Shown here: positions 13,301 to 27,568 of the stretch, in pieces
Layout: every line of letters starts with the position of its first letter
How positions within the stretch are numbered: the first letter of the stretch is position 1
From: Certhia americana
Taxonomy: Eukaryota > Chordata > Aves > Passeriformes > Certhiidae
Reading direction: 5' to 3'
DNA: 64,000 bases
Assembly: GCA_018697195.1 (NCBI GenBank)
Contig: CM031858.1
Coordinates: forward strand, 90,987,120 to 91,051,119
Notes under the pieces: model-generated
Told to the model about the DNA's origin: nothing
The model's database searches: none
Seen by the model: only the letters and a program-made list of their open reading frames with translations
Made by a program: the position numbers and the translations under genes

Positions 13301-13851
13301 GTCTCATCCACTCGCTAGAAGGTGAGGACAGGCCCCATGTGTGAAAATAATGCCAACCAATGGAAAATAGTCAATGTCATATAACACCGAGCAAGGAAAG
13401 GATTAGAAAAAGGAAGACATAATTTGTTAAGTTATTCCAGTATTTTCACTAAATCTACCATAAATCAAACAGACCAAAAACCCCGCTTGGGAATTACTGG
13501 ATCTGAGAAAGAACTTATTCAAATGAATTCATCTAGCTAAAGGCAACTGTTATTTAACTGCATATTTTGAATTTTTCAGTAAGAAAAACTAGATATTTCT
13601 ATTCCACACTGACTTTTCACATATTTGGATGGCTGAATTTTGAAACCTCAGAGCACATTAGGAAATAATATTTTGTGGCATTATTGAGAGGGTTTTTTCC
13701 CAAATGTGTCTACTGCCATATCTGGTATCAGTACCTGACTGGTTTGCAAATTTTTGCACATAGCCCAAAAATGGATAATTATTGCTTGAAACTTTTATTA
13801 GGAATAAACTAAGAAAGTGATAGCATTTTACATAAAAGTTCCATCCACAGG
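7331..13851. other. Unique AT-rich non-coding DNA
   Basis: No gene, recognised repeat family or RNA gene. The open frames here are short and overlap on both strands (for example 11435-11774). The 8820-8970 part is richer in GC and reads as a degraded unknown sequence, possibly an old repeat that I cannot name. Confidence 0.45.
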
Positions 13852-13881
13852 GAAAGAAAGAAAGAAAGAAAGAAAGAAAGA
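13852..13881 (+). repeat. (GAAA)n microsatellite
   Basis: About seven uninterrupted copies of the tetranucleotide AAAG/GAAA, followed by an AATAATAAAA stretch. It is a candidate length-variable locus. Confidence 0.95.
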
Positions 13882-16487
13882 ATAATAAAAACTATAGTAA
13901 TGCTGAATAGCTAGTAGCTTACAAGATATTTTTATATAATTTTAAAGTTACTATGTCACCTTATCTCCAAATATGATTAAAATCCAACTAGAAATGTTTC
14001 AAATTAAAGCAAAATCTTTTAATCTTGTTCTGTCTGAACACTGTGGCCTTAGAACGTTACAAAAATATTTATTCAAATCTACATGTTCCTCACAAAGAGT
14101 TAATAAATGCTTTTCACATGATTGTAGACTGTCTAAAATTCCTCAGTTCATAGCATAATCTAACGACAGACATGTATTCTGCTTAAAACTAGGTCTAAAT
14201 TTGATTGATGCACAGTTTATCCATATAGTAAATAAGAGTACAGCAGCATGAGGTAGTTTATAAAATAGAAGTCACCAGTGGTAAATAAAACACTATAAAC
14301 AACATTCAGAACAGTATCCGACCTGTCATTTTGATAGTACACTTACGCATTTGACAGGGACTGTCTCTTCCTAAAGAGGTTAATAGAGTCACACTTATGT
14401 ATCACCAAAGTTGAACTGATCCATACAGACTGGCAGGAGAAGGGCAGATGGATAGGTAAATTAGAAAATACTAAAATAACTTTCTCACTGCTAAAATAAT
14501 GAGGGAAAAGAGGAAGAACTGTACTCTGAGAATCATTAATTCCCTTCTGATACCGTTGATAGTGTACTAACTTAGGTCCCTATCAATCCAGAGAGCCTGA
14601 AATACAGGAAGGTCACCTAAAAAGACCTGGGCAAATTATAAATGGATGCATAGTTATACTCCAAACACATTATTAATGCACTATTTCTATGAACTGTAAA
14701 CATCACTGATTGCCAAATTCATTCATTCATTCTAAATTCTATGCTGTAATGAAAAACCTCTGACATAAGTTGGCTTAGAAATGGGAAAAATAATCTAATA
14801 TAAAGGCATTATGGACAATCAAATAAAACATCTTAATTTAAAACTAATAAATTTATGTTTAGAGTTACAATATTCACTACTAAGAGAAAATACTTGTGCA
14901 GGCAAAAGGCAGTTCACACAAAATTACATCATAAAACAAATTATCATTGAAAGAATTAGTGTTCTTTAATGATGACAAGTGTCCATATAAAATACAGAAA
15001 GTAAAATCTTGATATTCTCTGAAATCTATAAGTATTCTCTGATACTAATCAAGATCAGAAATTCCACTGTGAACTACCCCAATTATAGAAAACACTGTTA
15101 ACAGTTACAGTATAGACTATATAGTTATTTGGTATAAAGCTTAAAATAGGCTTTTATTTCCATGATTCAATTCCTGAGCATGTATTACTGGGCATTAGCA
15201 GGAATTTCTGCTACTATAGATCTTATGTTTTGCAGAAACACACTTTTAATAATTTCACTCTTATCTGTTAGCTGCCTTGAATACTTGCCAGAAAAGAAGA
15301 ACATAAAATAGGTGCATCCATCAAAGTATCTAATTTAAAATTCAATAGTTAAAGAACTCAAATTTTGAATCTGCATTTACAGGCTATTGCCTCCAACATC
15401 TGCTAAAACCAATGACTAAGATAAGACCTCAAGTTCTGGTATTTGATAAAGGGCCTTGACTTTCAGAGGACAAGTGCTCGCCACTTTCTGAATCATTAAG
15501 TAGAAAATTAAGGGCTGTGTTCCTCCATCCTGGCAGAAGCATACCATATGATTTAGGTGATGAGTCACTGGGCTAGAATTTCGATGATCAAATATTCACA
15601 ATAAGATCCTTGAGAATGAGCTACAGACCAAGACCAAGATTTATCCACACAAGTTATCAGGCGAATAGTTTTGAATAATGAGCCCCTATGAGAGTATTTG
15701 CTTACACAATCTGTGAAGAAAAATATATCAATTGTGGAATAAATTATAAAATTAAAATTATGTATCTGTCTTTAAAACATATGTGCTACATTATAGTGAA
15801 CTGTAACCCTGACTGTAAAGGGACTGCCCTTTGTATTTCTAAGTGCAAAGTTTTCATAATAGCCATGCACAGCAAGAATAAATGCCTGAATGGAAGTGAT
15901 GGTGCAAGTTTGTTGGGGAACAAAAAAATATATTGCTTCTTTGATCAAAGGTCAGGCCTAGAGTGGCAACGCAAACACACAGAGTCTGGGCATAGATGAG
16001 AAGTATTTTATAAATCTAGCAGAAGGGAAAGCTGTCACTAGTTTCTTTTTATGAGCTTGTTTGATGAGAGTAGCCTGAGGTATCAATTAAAGGGAGTTAC
16101 TTTATGACATTATTAGTGCAAAGTGTGTTCAAAGGTGAGCCTATTTGTCATGCCTGATTAGCACCAAGTATGGGAAAAAATTAAAATGGTGACAAACCAA
16201 GTAAAATCTGTTTTAAAAAAGATCCAGTCAAATGGATTTGACTTTCACTTGTTCAAATACAAATTCAAGTTGCTCAGAGCTTTGTTTTCTTCTGCAGACT
16301 CTATGTAATTAGGATTCAGAATACAATTTCCTATCAACCCACAGGTACCATGACAGATATTAACACTGTAGTGTGGCTAATTTTACTGAAATTTTGGATT
16401 GGAAATTTTGATTTACTGAACTTTCTAATCATGCTGCTATTTCTCATTCTAAACCACTTGACTGATTTTCTTACCAGCCCTTGACTG
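13882..16487. other. Unique AT-rich non-coding DNA
   Basis: Strongly AT-rich with frequent short A and T runs. I see no coding signal or repeat family. Confidence 0.45.
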
Positions 16488-16513
16488 AAAAAAAAAAAAA
16501 AAAAAAAAAAAAA
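16488..16513 (+). repeat. Poly(A) run, 26 bases
   Basis: The longest homopolymer in the window. No retroposed gene body was recognised in the upstream sequence. Confidence 0.95.
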
Positions 16514-18197
16514 GAGCGTATAAACCAAAATTGTCAGCAATTAACAAAGGTGGCAACTAGGCTTGCTAAATACATTTTACACAAATCTCAAAATTTCCTT
16601 CAAAAACTCTTTTAAAGGGTCTTGCAATCTCTTCTAGAGAGTCTACAAGAACATTTTTCATCCCAAAGTCAAGAAACTACATGAAACTTTTTTTTGATAA
16701 AGATAACCTTTTCTTAGACTATAATAGTAAGTGGGGCTTTCCCATTTCCCTGCTTCCTTAACTAAAGTTTTATTAGCAGTCACCTAAAATTCCTGATTTT
16801 TAAATCTGAAATTAATCAAAAGTCATTGATTTCAGTAATTTTTCCCTTTTAACAATCCATAAATCTTTCTTCCCATCCTAGTGTGGATCAAAGACAGAGT
16901 TACAATCACATTTTAGAAAGCTCATGGGGATAAGATGTACTTGTTGATTTATATACTAACCCTCATTATTTTTGAGGGTCAAGTGCAATCTAGAGTTAAT
17001 TGTGCTAAAACATCCCCCTTTACTCATAAAATTTCTTACAGTGTTATCTGGACTTTAAACTATGAAATCAACTCCTCTTGCCCTCTGTCCTAAATAGGAC
17101 TCAACAGAAGCCAAAAACAACCAGCATCAAACTTTCACAGTTCTCTCCTTTCCTCCACAATATTAGAAACAAGTATTCATTTTATTGTGAATCCCAAATA
17201 TGTGTCTATATTATACAATTCTGTAATGTAAGGTGAGGTAGGTTGAACAGCATTTCTGAGATAGTTACATTCTACACATGAAAAAAATATGCTTGAACCA
17301 AGTCCAATACTAAAACAGTGGTTCTATTTCATTCATCTTAAATAATCAGGGGGCTGCAGACACAGTATATGCAGGTCATGTACCAAGACTCTTCTCTCAA
17401 CTGGTGTGCAGTGCACAGCCCCCTGCAGATGTACAGACCAAGAACACAACACATGCAACTGGCTGGCACCCCCTTTTACAGAGGGATCTCAACAAATTGA
17501 GATTTGCTCAGTAACATTCAGTAACTCCCCAATACTTAATATTGAAATGTTTGTTTTCTATTTCTACACCTTTGTAAAAATGCAAAATGTGTTTTCATCA
17601 AAACTACTACAAAAAACAGATGCCTGTCACTGAACTGCATATGCAGCTCATATTCTTTCACAGTTTCCAAGGGAAGAAATTATGGCATGATGGAAATCAG
17701 ATTCTCAGCCAAGCTTTTTCCCTAAAAAGCTTCTGGACATTAATTGTGCCCTTAAATATTCACTTTGGCTGCCCAAAACTACAATAAGTTGGGGGTCCAG
17801 TGTAAGAGAAGAGAATTCCATTCAACTGCATTAAAAAAAAAAAAAAAAAATCTGAAACCAAATAAATAAAACCCTAGTCATCAAAAGGAAATATTTCTCT
17901 CTTGACAGAGAGTAAATAAGCAATGTTTATTTTAGATTTAGCATGTCCAACCTCATTTCTTAAATGCACACCAATGCATTTTCATGGGAACATCTCCCAA
18001 GTGTCTGACAGTCATAAGACAAGTAAACCTGCAGTAAGTTCCTTCTCTCTTTCCTTACCCTTTCCTTGTCATGAATAAGCTGATCTGACACTTTCAGAAG
18101 CAGCGTTATTTCCAGTCTTTGTCCCTTGTTTATGTCTCTTCTTTACCTTATTTACAATATGTTCAGTACCATCCATTTGTCTTCCAACTTTGCAATA
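16514..18197. other. Unique AT-rich non-coding DNA with an A18 run
   Basis: Nothing recognisable apart from the poly(A) run at 17833-17850. The two overlapping short frames near 17406-17787 have no domain features. Confidence 0.45.
17833..17850 (+). repeat. Poly(A) run, 18 bases
   Basis: Uninterrupted A18 without an identifiable retroposon upstream. Confidence 0.85.
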
Positions 18198-18219
18198 CAG
18201 AAGTTGTTAACAACTTCTG
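18198..18219. repeat. Perfect 22-bp palindrome
   Basis: The half-site CAGAAGTTGTT is followed directly by its exact reverse complement, with the centre TTAA-like (GTTAAC). There is no spacer and no mismatch. It could be a symmetric protein-binding site or a chance palindrome. Confidence 0.9.
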
Positions 18220-21200
18220 CTTTTGTACTAAAAATATGGAAGTCAGAGGAGGTGTTGAGAAAAAAACTTTTCAGCTTCAGCATATTAATCACAAATGACT
18301 TTTGGCTCCAATGTGGGTGTGAGTCTTGAAGTATTTCTTATTCCAATAATAGACACATCTTATTCTAATAAGAAAGAAAAAATGAAATATTGAGAAAAGT
18401 TTGGGGGCCAGGTGAAGACAATGTACAGACAAGAAAAAATTAGTATGGAATTGTGGGAGGCCTATGAAATACCAAGTAAATGTTATGAAATTTCTCCACT
18501 TAATTAGGTTAGGGCATGAATGCAAGATTATGAAAAACAGGTAATTAAAGTATCTTGTAGAAAGTTCTCTCTTCTAATAGAAAGGTCAACCAAAAAGGCA
18601 ATAATGTAGGAGGAGGGAATCCCACCTAAGCAATCTTATGAATTAATACCAAAGGTAAAAAAATTCTTTCTTTCCTAGAAAGATTGGGTAACAACAGCCA
18701 AAAGCTTTACAGACTGAGAGAAGCAGCAAAGTGATAGCAGCAGCAAAGTAATTTCTCATTTTCCTTCAAAGATTCCCTCTTAGTATTTATGGAAGATTGT
18801 CTATTCACCAGCTACTTCACAGAAAATCAAACTAAGGGTATTTATACTGCATTCTGGCCTGAAACTGTGGAATTTGTTGTCATTTTTCCAGGAAGAAGCC
18901 AAGCTAGGATCTGTCTCTGGCTATTACCAGCTCTGCCTTCAATGCTTGACACTTCTGCTATACTATTACAGCATTTTACCCTCTCACCAAGTCTCCAATA
19001 CTCTGACATTAGCATTTTTTTCCAGTGACTTAAAAAGCGCCCTTTTGGAAAAATATGTGAGTGTGTTTCACCAGCACCAAAATATTGTCCTTTTCAAATC
19101 TTGGTATATATCAGCAAAAATATTCTCCATTGGAAACATTTATTTAGAGAGAAAATAATATCCAAAGAATGAAAAGCAGATTGAGATAGAAGTTCTTCCA
19201 GGAATACTGAAGTAGATTGTTGAAAAAATGTAATTCAGAGTTTTAAGGATATCAATAGTCACCAAAAGGCTTGGGATGCATTAAGTGTGAAATGTTCAAA
19301 TGAGGTTAGTCCATTGGACACTGGACAATATTTTGACCTTTCTGCCTACCCTAAATAAATACCCTTGTGTTATTTCCCTGTCCAGAAGATGCTCTGAACA
19401 TTTGTTATTCTGTGCTACACTAAAAATATGATGGCAAGTCTTCTGTTTCTGAGTCAATTACCTGTAGAGTTGGAAGGGATATTTCTCCCCATTCATTGTC
19501 TGTGCTGAGGTCAGGACAGGTTAGAACCATCAGGCACCATCTACTGCTCAAGTCAGGTTATGGAGAAGTGTGAAAGAGCATGAGCTGTGGTGAATGCTGA
19601 GCATCATTGCCCACAACAGGGTAATATTTCTTGATCAATAGCAAGCATCACAACCAGCATTAAGGGTTGTAGAAGGAATTATCACCATTATCATCTGACT
19701 TACAGGACTACCCAGTACAGGATAATATATAGGATAATACTGTGATCATTTGGAGGTATCTTGACTCATCAGTTCCCTAATATTATGGATACATTTGGAA
19801 CTGATAACCCAATCATTCCTTTTACTTGCTCAACATATGCAGAAAGGTAACAGAGAAATTATTGTAGTAATGTTCCCACTGTTTTGTGGACTGGATACTC
19901 AGGGAAAAATGCAGAATTCTAAGCGCATCATTTGCAGATTTCCCAGCACACAAAGAAACTTGATTCCAAATTCAGTAACATTTTCTGTGTCTCAAAACCT
20001 GTGCACATTGCCACCCACATGCCAACATAGAGGAAGAACTAATGCAGACTGCATACTTAAAAAAAAGAAATGTTCTTCTGAAGTGTTACGTACAAGACAC
20101 ACTGAAGCTGTAAGAATTATTATTCCCCTTCTGACACACTCTGTTTAACCACATAAAGGGACAATCAACTAAACCAATGTCACTTAACTATAAAACATTT
20201 CACTGCCCTAGGGAGTTAGTCTACTCAAAAGTAATTCCCAGACTCCTAGCTCTCCATCCATGATCCCTTCATCTGTGTTTCTGCACTTCAAAAAGCCAAA
20301 ACTTCTCTGATGATTTATCTTAAAATGCTAAATCGAAACACTTGGGAATGAGCATAAGATAAAAACCCACACTCTTATCTTGAAACTTATAAAAAAAAAG
20401 TTGCCACCCAAAACTTACCCCAACAATGACAGCTGGCATTACAACACAGAAAAGAATGGACAGCTAATTTTGGTCTTGCTGTTGCTAAACTCATTTCTTT
20501 TAGATATTGCAGTGCTAGAACATTTACCTCTTTCTTATCAGTTGAAAAATATCACAAAATTCTTGCTTAATGGCTGTTAACATCTACTTTGTACTCTTTT
20601 ATCATTTCTTTTCCACTAGACTTTGTTTTCCACATTTAGATTTACCAGTCTCAAAGACTAAGAGCATATCTTCATGGAGAAATCAAGATATATAAAACAT
20701 AAAGGAAGCTCAAACTAGTCTGTGAACTTCCACTACAGTTTTTTTGCTTGTTTTTTTTCTTTCTTCTTTTTTCCTTTTTAATCAAAAAGGGCAGCTTCTG
20801 AATATATTCTAATCTGACAGGATTGTCCAACAGAATTTGACCAGGAAGCCCTTAATATGCTTATGGCAATGTTGATCATCAAGGTGACAGAAGAATCTTG
20901 CTTAATTTATTTTGCAGTACTAGACCCTAGTCAATGTATTTATGACTTTTGTTGAACTGCAATTCAAATTTAATTGTTCCCATTATATTGCAAACTCTGT
21001 TTGTATACTAAATGGTAAAAGACTATAACTCACAGATAAAGGGTTCTATTTAGAGAAAGAAGCAGTCTTGTTACAAAGAACATGTAATATCTTCTGAAAC
21101 CTATTTAATTAAGCTAGAAAATGTTTTCAGATCTTGAAGACTGGCAAGCTCATCTCATGTGGTGAAAGTCCAGAATCTTTAGGAGAAACAAAGAACTATT

Positions 21201-24200
21201 TTACAACAAAACATTAGACCATCGTCTGTCCTTTACAGCACAGGTTTAACACAGACATATCCCAACTTTCCATTGGCACATATGCCACTTGGCTGTTTAA
21301 AAGCTGAGATATTGAGTAATATTTTAACAATAAAAAAAAAAAATCAGATGTTTTCAAATGTACTTAGAAAATAGCTAATTTTTTAGTACCGGACAATTTT
21401 TACACTGCCATAAAACAGAAGTTATATGTATGTATTTAAATAAAAACAATAGTGAACGCAGCACAATGGAAGAGCCATTTAACCTGTGAATTGCAAGGTT
21501 ATTTTTGTAGCTGTGTCCTGTCTAACCAGTACAGCACATGATTTATGGTCTCCAGCAGAGCTTCATCATCATTGTTCTCACCTTTATTTCCATCATAGTT
21601 AATTAAAGGGAAGGTCATTGTCACCTTATGTTTTAAACCTTCTTAACATAATATATCACCCTGGGTATGCTTTAATAAGGGGAACTGTGAAGGAATGCTG
21701 TTATAGGAAAAAAACTTTGGAGCATAATCTATCCTGTTTACAATTACAACTTAGATTTACACATAATGAAAGTTAATAAGCAGACAGAATGAAGGCTACA
21801 TCTTGATACTCATTCAAATCTTGATTAATTGGCTGTGTGATCTCATGGAATAAACAGTAGTATGCTTTTCTTGACTTCAGGCATATGTATGAAGAGTGAA
21901 TTTCTAAAGCTAAGATCTTCCCTTGAAATAATTTTAGCATACAAAACACTGTGCCAGTGGGGAAAAAAAAAAGAGACAAAAAAGCAATGCACATATTTTA
22001 AATATTACCAAAGAAACTTCTTTTGATGTTAGATGTACAAAATAAACCACCTTTAAATTGAAGATTGGCTCAGACAGATTACAAAATATTCAGACAATGA
22101 AGACAATAGGTCTTAATACAGTTTCAGTAGGTGTTAGCTTTTTTAAAAATGCCTAAGGGGAAAATTCAAACCGACTTATAATTATCTCCTAAAGAAAACC
22201 AACTCTCTAAAACACACATAGATTCAGGGAGGAAAATCATTAATATATATATTTAAATCTTAAATCCAGAAGAGTTCAAAACATCTTCTGTGCTTAATCT
22301 ATACTAAAAATTTGATAACTAGTATGCTGTTTATATAATTGGCCAAAATGTGGGCCAAACACACATGAAAAATGGAGCTCCACAGCACTACTATACTAAT
22401 TAGCTACAGATAGTCATTGAAAAACTGAATACTGACTTCATGACTCCTAAAACTTATGTTCTTTCTAGAACACAAAGCTGATTTTTATCATAATATTGGT
22501 GGACTCTGTTGCAAGCCCTACAAGAGGCAAAGCACAAAAGTACAGTCCTTGTCATTTGCATGTATAGTGCCTCCTGTCCTCATGTTGTAAACACAGCAGA
22601 CTTCAACTTGCCTTTATGGACACACCTTGCCTAGCTGGAGGCAAATGTGCACCTCAGCAAGCTGGGCTGTCCAGGTAAATCATGGATCACAGAACAAATC
22701 TGTCTACTGATAGCTAAAAATTTGGATACATACATGAAAGTCTTGCTTATCAGCTAACCTGGAATTGCTAATTTTGTCTTCCTTACTATACAAACCGAAA
22801 CTTCTCCATCAGTGGAGAAAGCAACTTGTCTCTACAGGATCAAAACCACACTGATCCAGGACCTCCTCTCCATAGCTGCAGTGCTTCCAGCACTGCCTCC
22901 AGTACGCATCTCTTAAATGCTAATATGTCTTTAGATGGTGGTCCTAAGATTTGAACAGCGCCTCAGTGGTTTGAGGAGTCAGAAAACAAATTCATGGTTG
23001 ACCTGAAAGAGACATTTTTATCAATCCCTTCCAATGACTTAGTTGGAAACATCAGAACAGCTAGCTGCCACTTGGACAACTTGCCTTCAACACCAGCAAT
23101 GCCTTCAAAAGTACATCTCTCCAGTCCCTAGACACAGGATATTAACACTCTCTAGAGACAACAAAAGTACATTATCTCTCTATTTGTCTTGACTTGTCCT
23201 CTGACAGCATTATTGAAAGCCCTAGATGTCTGAGATAGTGAACTGTGAAAAGTTCCATGGAAAAGTCCCAGATCAGGTATAGAGAGGATGAAAGAAAGGC
23301 ACTATACACTCAGCACCATGCTGAGAAAATTATGGCACTTCAAGACAAACATATTAGCATATTCATGCAACAACAAACTCCTTCATGCTCGTGCAGTATG
23401 TTACTGTGTAATTCTGTGGGAGGGTGGGTTAAATAATGTACCCTGTATTCAGTCACCACAGAAGTAGCCTTCGCTCTTAACACTCTGATGCAAAATTTGT
23501 CTTAAACACTTAAACAAATAATTTTGGCTAATAGAATAAGTAATTTACCGCAACAGTGTTGATCTTTACATCACATCCTGTGCTTATACGTAGCCAGCTT
23601 TTCAGGAACTCCAGACACACCAGAAACAGTGTTCTTCATTCTATAGAGCAGCCAAAAAGCAAAGCACAGAAGTGGGCAGGGAAATTCAGCTCTTAAGATT
23701 CCTCATAACCAGTTGTTTGACTTAGTCTACTGTGAAGCTCTCAGACATATTTATTAGAGCAATTCATTTTGCTTCAGAACAGAAGTATGCCACAAAGCCT
23801 AAAACCAGTGTTAATACTTTAAATATCCCACCAGAAAAATACTGCAAAGGAGACCTCTCACCATATATATTCATAAAAGGAAGAACCCTGGCCACAAAAC
23901 TTAATCTACACTACACTTGAACTGCTGGAAATCTAAAAAAACAACCTGATCTTTTAGCTCATGTTCCAGGCCTTCCAATTGTATTTAATTCCTGTCTGTT
24001 ATTGTATAAAATGAAATGTCTAGCTAAAGAATAACCTTTGCATAAATGGTGTATTGCTTTAGCTCCTCTTGAGATGTGAGGACACCTCAAATTTTGAGGC
24101 CTTAACATTCCTCTCTTTATGCTACTCCTAGCAGTCTTAAACATCTAGGTGAGTCAAAAGAAAAGAAAAAAAAAATAATGGTCTTGATGCCAAAATACCA

Positions 24201-24784
24201 CTGAAAAAACCCTGTATTTCTATTATGCATTTGGTAACTGTTCTGACCTCCCATTAAGGAATGTGTGTGCAACTCACTGTCCCAGCTCTGACTGACATAC
24301 AAAGATAAACCCAGCCCCTGTTTTAGAAGCTCCTGCTGACTAACATTCTGTATAGAACTTACAACTTTCTATCAAACCTGAACTAATTAACTAATTACTA
24401 GCTGCACGAAGCTTCTTGGCTCTTCATCCACGCATCAAAGATCCATAATTGATACAATCTTCACAGTTCCTAATAGGCTTTGCACAACTCTTTGAGCCAT
24501 ATATTCACTATTCCTGCATTTTCAGGGGTTCTCCATTTTCCTCTTTTTCTCCCCACCCTTAGCTTGGCACTAATAGGAAAGAAAGAAAGAAAAGATTACC
24601 TATATTTGCTTTGTGCAATGACCTGCACTGCCTGTCCATTCCACAAAAACTGAGGAACTGGAGGTGTCAGGCTGTCAGGTCTTTCCAGGCATGGAGGCTG
24701 ACACTTCTCTCTTCTGATGGTACCCAAAGCAGAGACCAAAATCAAAGTTATGCAATGTGTCAACTCTGACAGACATCCTACCTG
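18220..24784. other. Unique AT-rich non-coding DNA
   Basis: No gene or repeat family is recognised. A pyrimidine-rich tract lies at 20739-20780. The 22500-23120 part is richer in GC and more complex than its flanks, but its frames are short and carry no recognisable motif. Confidence 0.4.
20739..20780 (+). repeat. Pyrimidine-rich (T/C) tract
   Basis: About 40 bases that are nearly all T and C. This is low-complexity sequence. Confidence 0.8.
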
Positions 24785-25243
24785 CTGAGAGAGACATTAT
24801 GATAGCAAAAACAGAGAGTCTGCCTCTGAAGGAGAGGCAGTCTTATGAGGAGCAGCTGTGGGAACAGGGGCTGTTTAGCCTGGAGAAAAGGAAGCTCAGG
24901 GGAGACCCTAGTGCTCTTTACAACTATTTGAAATGAGGGTGTAGCCAGGTGGGGGTCAGTCTCTTCTCACAGGTAACAAGTGACAGGATGAGAGGAAATA
25001 GCCTTGGTTGTGCCAGGAGAGGTTTAGATTGCAAATAGATAGGAAAAAATTCTCCATGGAAAGTGTTGTTCAAGCATTGAAAGAGGCTGCCCAGGGAAGT
25101 GATGGAGTCCAATCCCTGGGTGTGTTCTGAATACATGTGAATACAGCACTGAGAACATAGTTTAGGGGTGAACACAATGATGATGGTGGTCAGACTTGAT
25201 AATCTTAGAGGTGTGTTCCAATCTTAATGATCCTAGGATTCTA
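24785..25243 (+). mobile_element. CR1 LINE, 5'-truncated 3' end
   Basis: The 3'-terminal part of a chicken-repeat-1 type non-LTR retrotransposon in plus orientation. Recognisable blocks, in order, are GAGGAGCAGCTG, CTGTTTAGCCTGGAGAAAAG, AAGCTCAGGGGAGACC, TGTAGCCAGGTGGGGGTCAG, AGGTTTAGATTG and GGCTGCCCAGGGAAGTG, then a degraded GATCTTAGAGGT-like end and a GGATTCTA tail. The tail matches the short-octamer-repeat end typical of CR1. Only the region after the endonuclease and reverse transcriptase is left, as is usual for CR1 copies. It cannot move on its own. Moderate divergence suggests an old insertion. Confidence 0.92.
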
Positions 25244-26078
25244 CACAGCCATGTAAATTCTTGTCTTCAGCTCATCTGAATTTTGCCGACATAGATTTGT
25301 TCTTGGGTGGCAAAAACCTGTCAACTTTATAAGCAGCTTTGAACAAGTTTAAAAGGTTCACTCCCTACATACTTGACAAAATTTTAGCACTCCCACTAAT
25401 ATGCAATATCCAATCAACCCTGCCAGTGATTATCCAATAACAACTCTAGATTGTCTTCACAATAACTCTTGAATGGTTTCTGACATGAAATATTCAAAGA
25501 GAGATATCTGAAAAGACAACCCTTGGGATCCCCCCTCAGTAGGTCCTCTACTCAGGTGAGCAAACCCGTTAGTAGTATCACCCCTCTCCTGACATCTGCC
25601 AATAATTCCAGCTACATTAGAAAGAAAGTTCCTTAGAAAGGAACATGCAATTGAGAATGCAGTGATGCAGCAGTTCAAGCCTTTAGAAGCAGCAGCAGGA
25701 CAAATAAGAGGAGGCTTTCATAACATCTCTTCCAAATTCCAAGGCACCATCCAAGCCTTCTTTGCCTCCTCCAGAAATTAGACAACATATATATATATAT
25801 ACAATAAATATTAGCTCTCTCAAGGAAGACCTTCTGTCCAGGTGGTCAGCAGCAAAAAGAATGGGATAAAATACAAACTGTAAGAAAGGTGAGTCCTAAT
25901 GTGCCCTAATTTATAGTGGAGAAAAGCATGAGCTTTTTGGCCTCAGGGACTTGGAATCTTTACTTGACACTGGTATTTAAAGTGACAGATGATTACCCAG
26001 GGATGGAAATAATGTGACATTAAAATATTCCCCAAGAAATACAACATTTGATACCCTAACTCAAGAAACCTACTCCAA

Positions 26079-26079
<1 letters not shown>
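25244..26079. other. Non-coding DNA with a short AT repeat
   Basis: No gene is seen. A short (AT)n run lies at 25787-25801. The rest is unrecognised unique sequence. Confidence 0.45.
25787..25801. repeat. (AT)n dinucleotide repeat
   Basis: About seven AT units. Confidence 0.85.

Positions 26080-26135
<56 letters not shown>
26080..26135 (+). repeat. (TAA)n microsatellite
   Basis: About eighteen uninterrupted TAA/ATA units, followed by a decayed AT-rich end. It is the longest microsatellite in the window and a likely polymorphic locus. Confidence 0.97.
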
Positions 26136-26136
<1 letters not shown>

Positions 26137-27544
26137 TAATATTATAATTGGGGATGGCTTGGAGGACAGCATTGTTAACTAAAGCTAGTGAAATGACCCT
26201 ATGTCTGAGAGCAAGATCTGCTCTTAATGCCTAACAAAGCCATTTAACTGTTGGGTAAATAAAACCAGTAATGAGACTTACATGAGAACCACAGTGAATG
26301 AACTTTACTTACTAACATGCCCACATATCCCTGCTACGAAAGAGCTCATGATCAATACTGTATCAGTAACTGTGTATCAGTCTACAGAGACCAAATCTCA
26401 CATTATAAGTACCAATACATTCTCAATTAATAACTGAAAAAAGCACACTCACAACTCACTGATGACCTTCATAGGTAGCAAACAAAGCTTTGTACCCCCT
26501 AAAAATTATGGTAGCTTTCTTCTCCCAGCCTCTCACCCTCAAAGCACAACTTTTTTTTTTTTCTCTCAAGGCTTAGGAAATTCACACTGTTCAAAAGTAT
26601 AGCCAGAGAGTTCTTCAACACAGACAAAATAACACCTGTCAAAAAGCCCCAATGTTTTATATATTTTTATGGTTTAAAATATGACAAAAATGCACCTATT
26701 AATAGTCTGAGGCTGTATTTACATGATTCTTTGATTTATCCTGATTGTTAGGTTATAGAAATCTAGCTGGTCACACAATTGCCAGCCAGTTCAGTGTGCC
26801 CCACTCCAGTGTGACTGATTTGCTAAAGAAAAGAAGTTAAAAATTGTGAAACAAGTTCAATTTTTAGCATTACACAATGGGGTTAGAGAATAACTAACAA
26901 TAAAAAAAATATACATTTCAAGCACTGTTTACTATTTATATCTTTATAAATCATGTATAGCATCCTGCTCTATTCATATTTTTGCAGCATAAATTACGTA
27001 GGTGACAAGTAGTGACAGTCATACAAAATCTGATTTTATGACATTTTTCTACTTGCTGTCTTTGGTATTAAAAAAATCAGGTTAATGTCATTCTGCTTCG
27101 TATTTATAGTTCCCATAGAATGACATGGAAAAATTTCAGAGTAGGTTAGTCACATTGATATGCATTTGTTTTCCTACATAACTGAGACTGCTTACATATA
27201 AAGTCAGTAAATTTACTGTAATCCATGTCTTAGCAAGCCAGCACTATTTATACTAATTCATATAAAAATCTTGTATACTAAGAAATGTTTATAAATATTC
27301 TCTTTGGGATTTCAAAATTCACCTGCCTCTTTAGAAACTATTGCTGTTTCTCTAGTGACTCTGAAAAGAAAACATACCAAAAATATAAAGGCTTATTTCT
27401 CTTCCCCTCAAAGCAATCATCATTGTGACTTACTTTAGTGAGAGTAGGACTACATAAAACCTTTCTAAGTGGATGTAATTTACAAATCAAGACTAATCAG
27501 TTAACATTTTTCTCTGACTCCCCCAAGAAAATCCATCCTCCTGG

Positions 27545-27568
27545 AAAAAAAAAAAAAAAAAAAAAAAA
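27545..27568 (+). repeat. Poly(A) run, 24 bases
   Basis: Uninterrupted A24 with no recognised retroposed gene upstream. Confidence 0.95.

Noticed and set aside
16488..16513. Poly(A) runs as tails of processed pseudogenes
   Set aside because: No coding-like or known RNA body and no target duplications were found next to this run or the runs at 2084, 17833, 27545 and 49305.
24924..25175. 83-codon minus frame
   Set aside because: It is antisense to the CR1 3' end and has no coding meaning.
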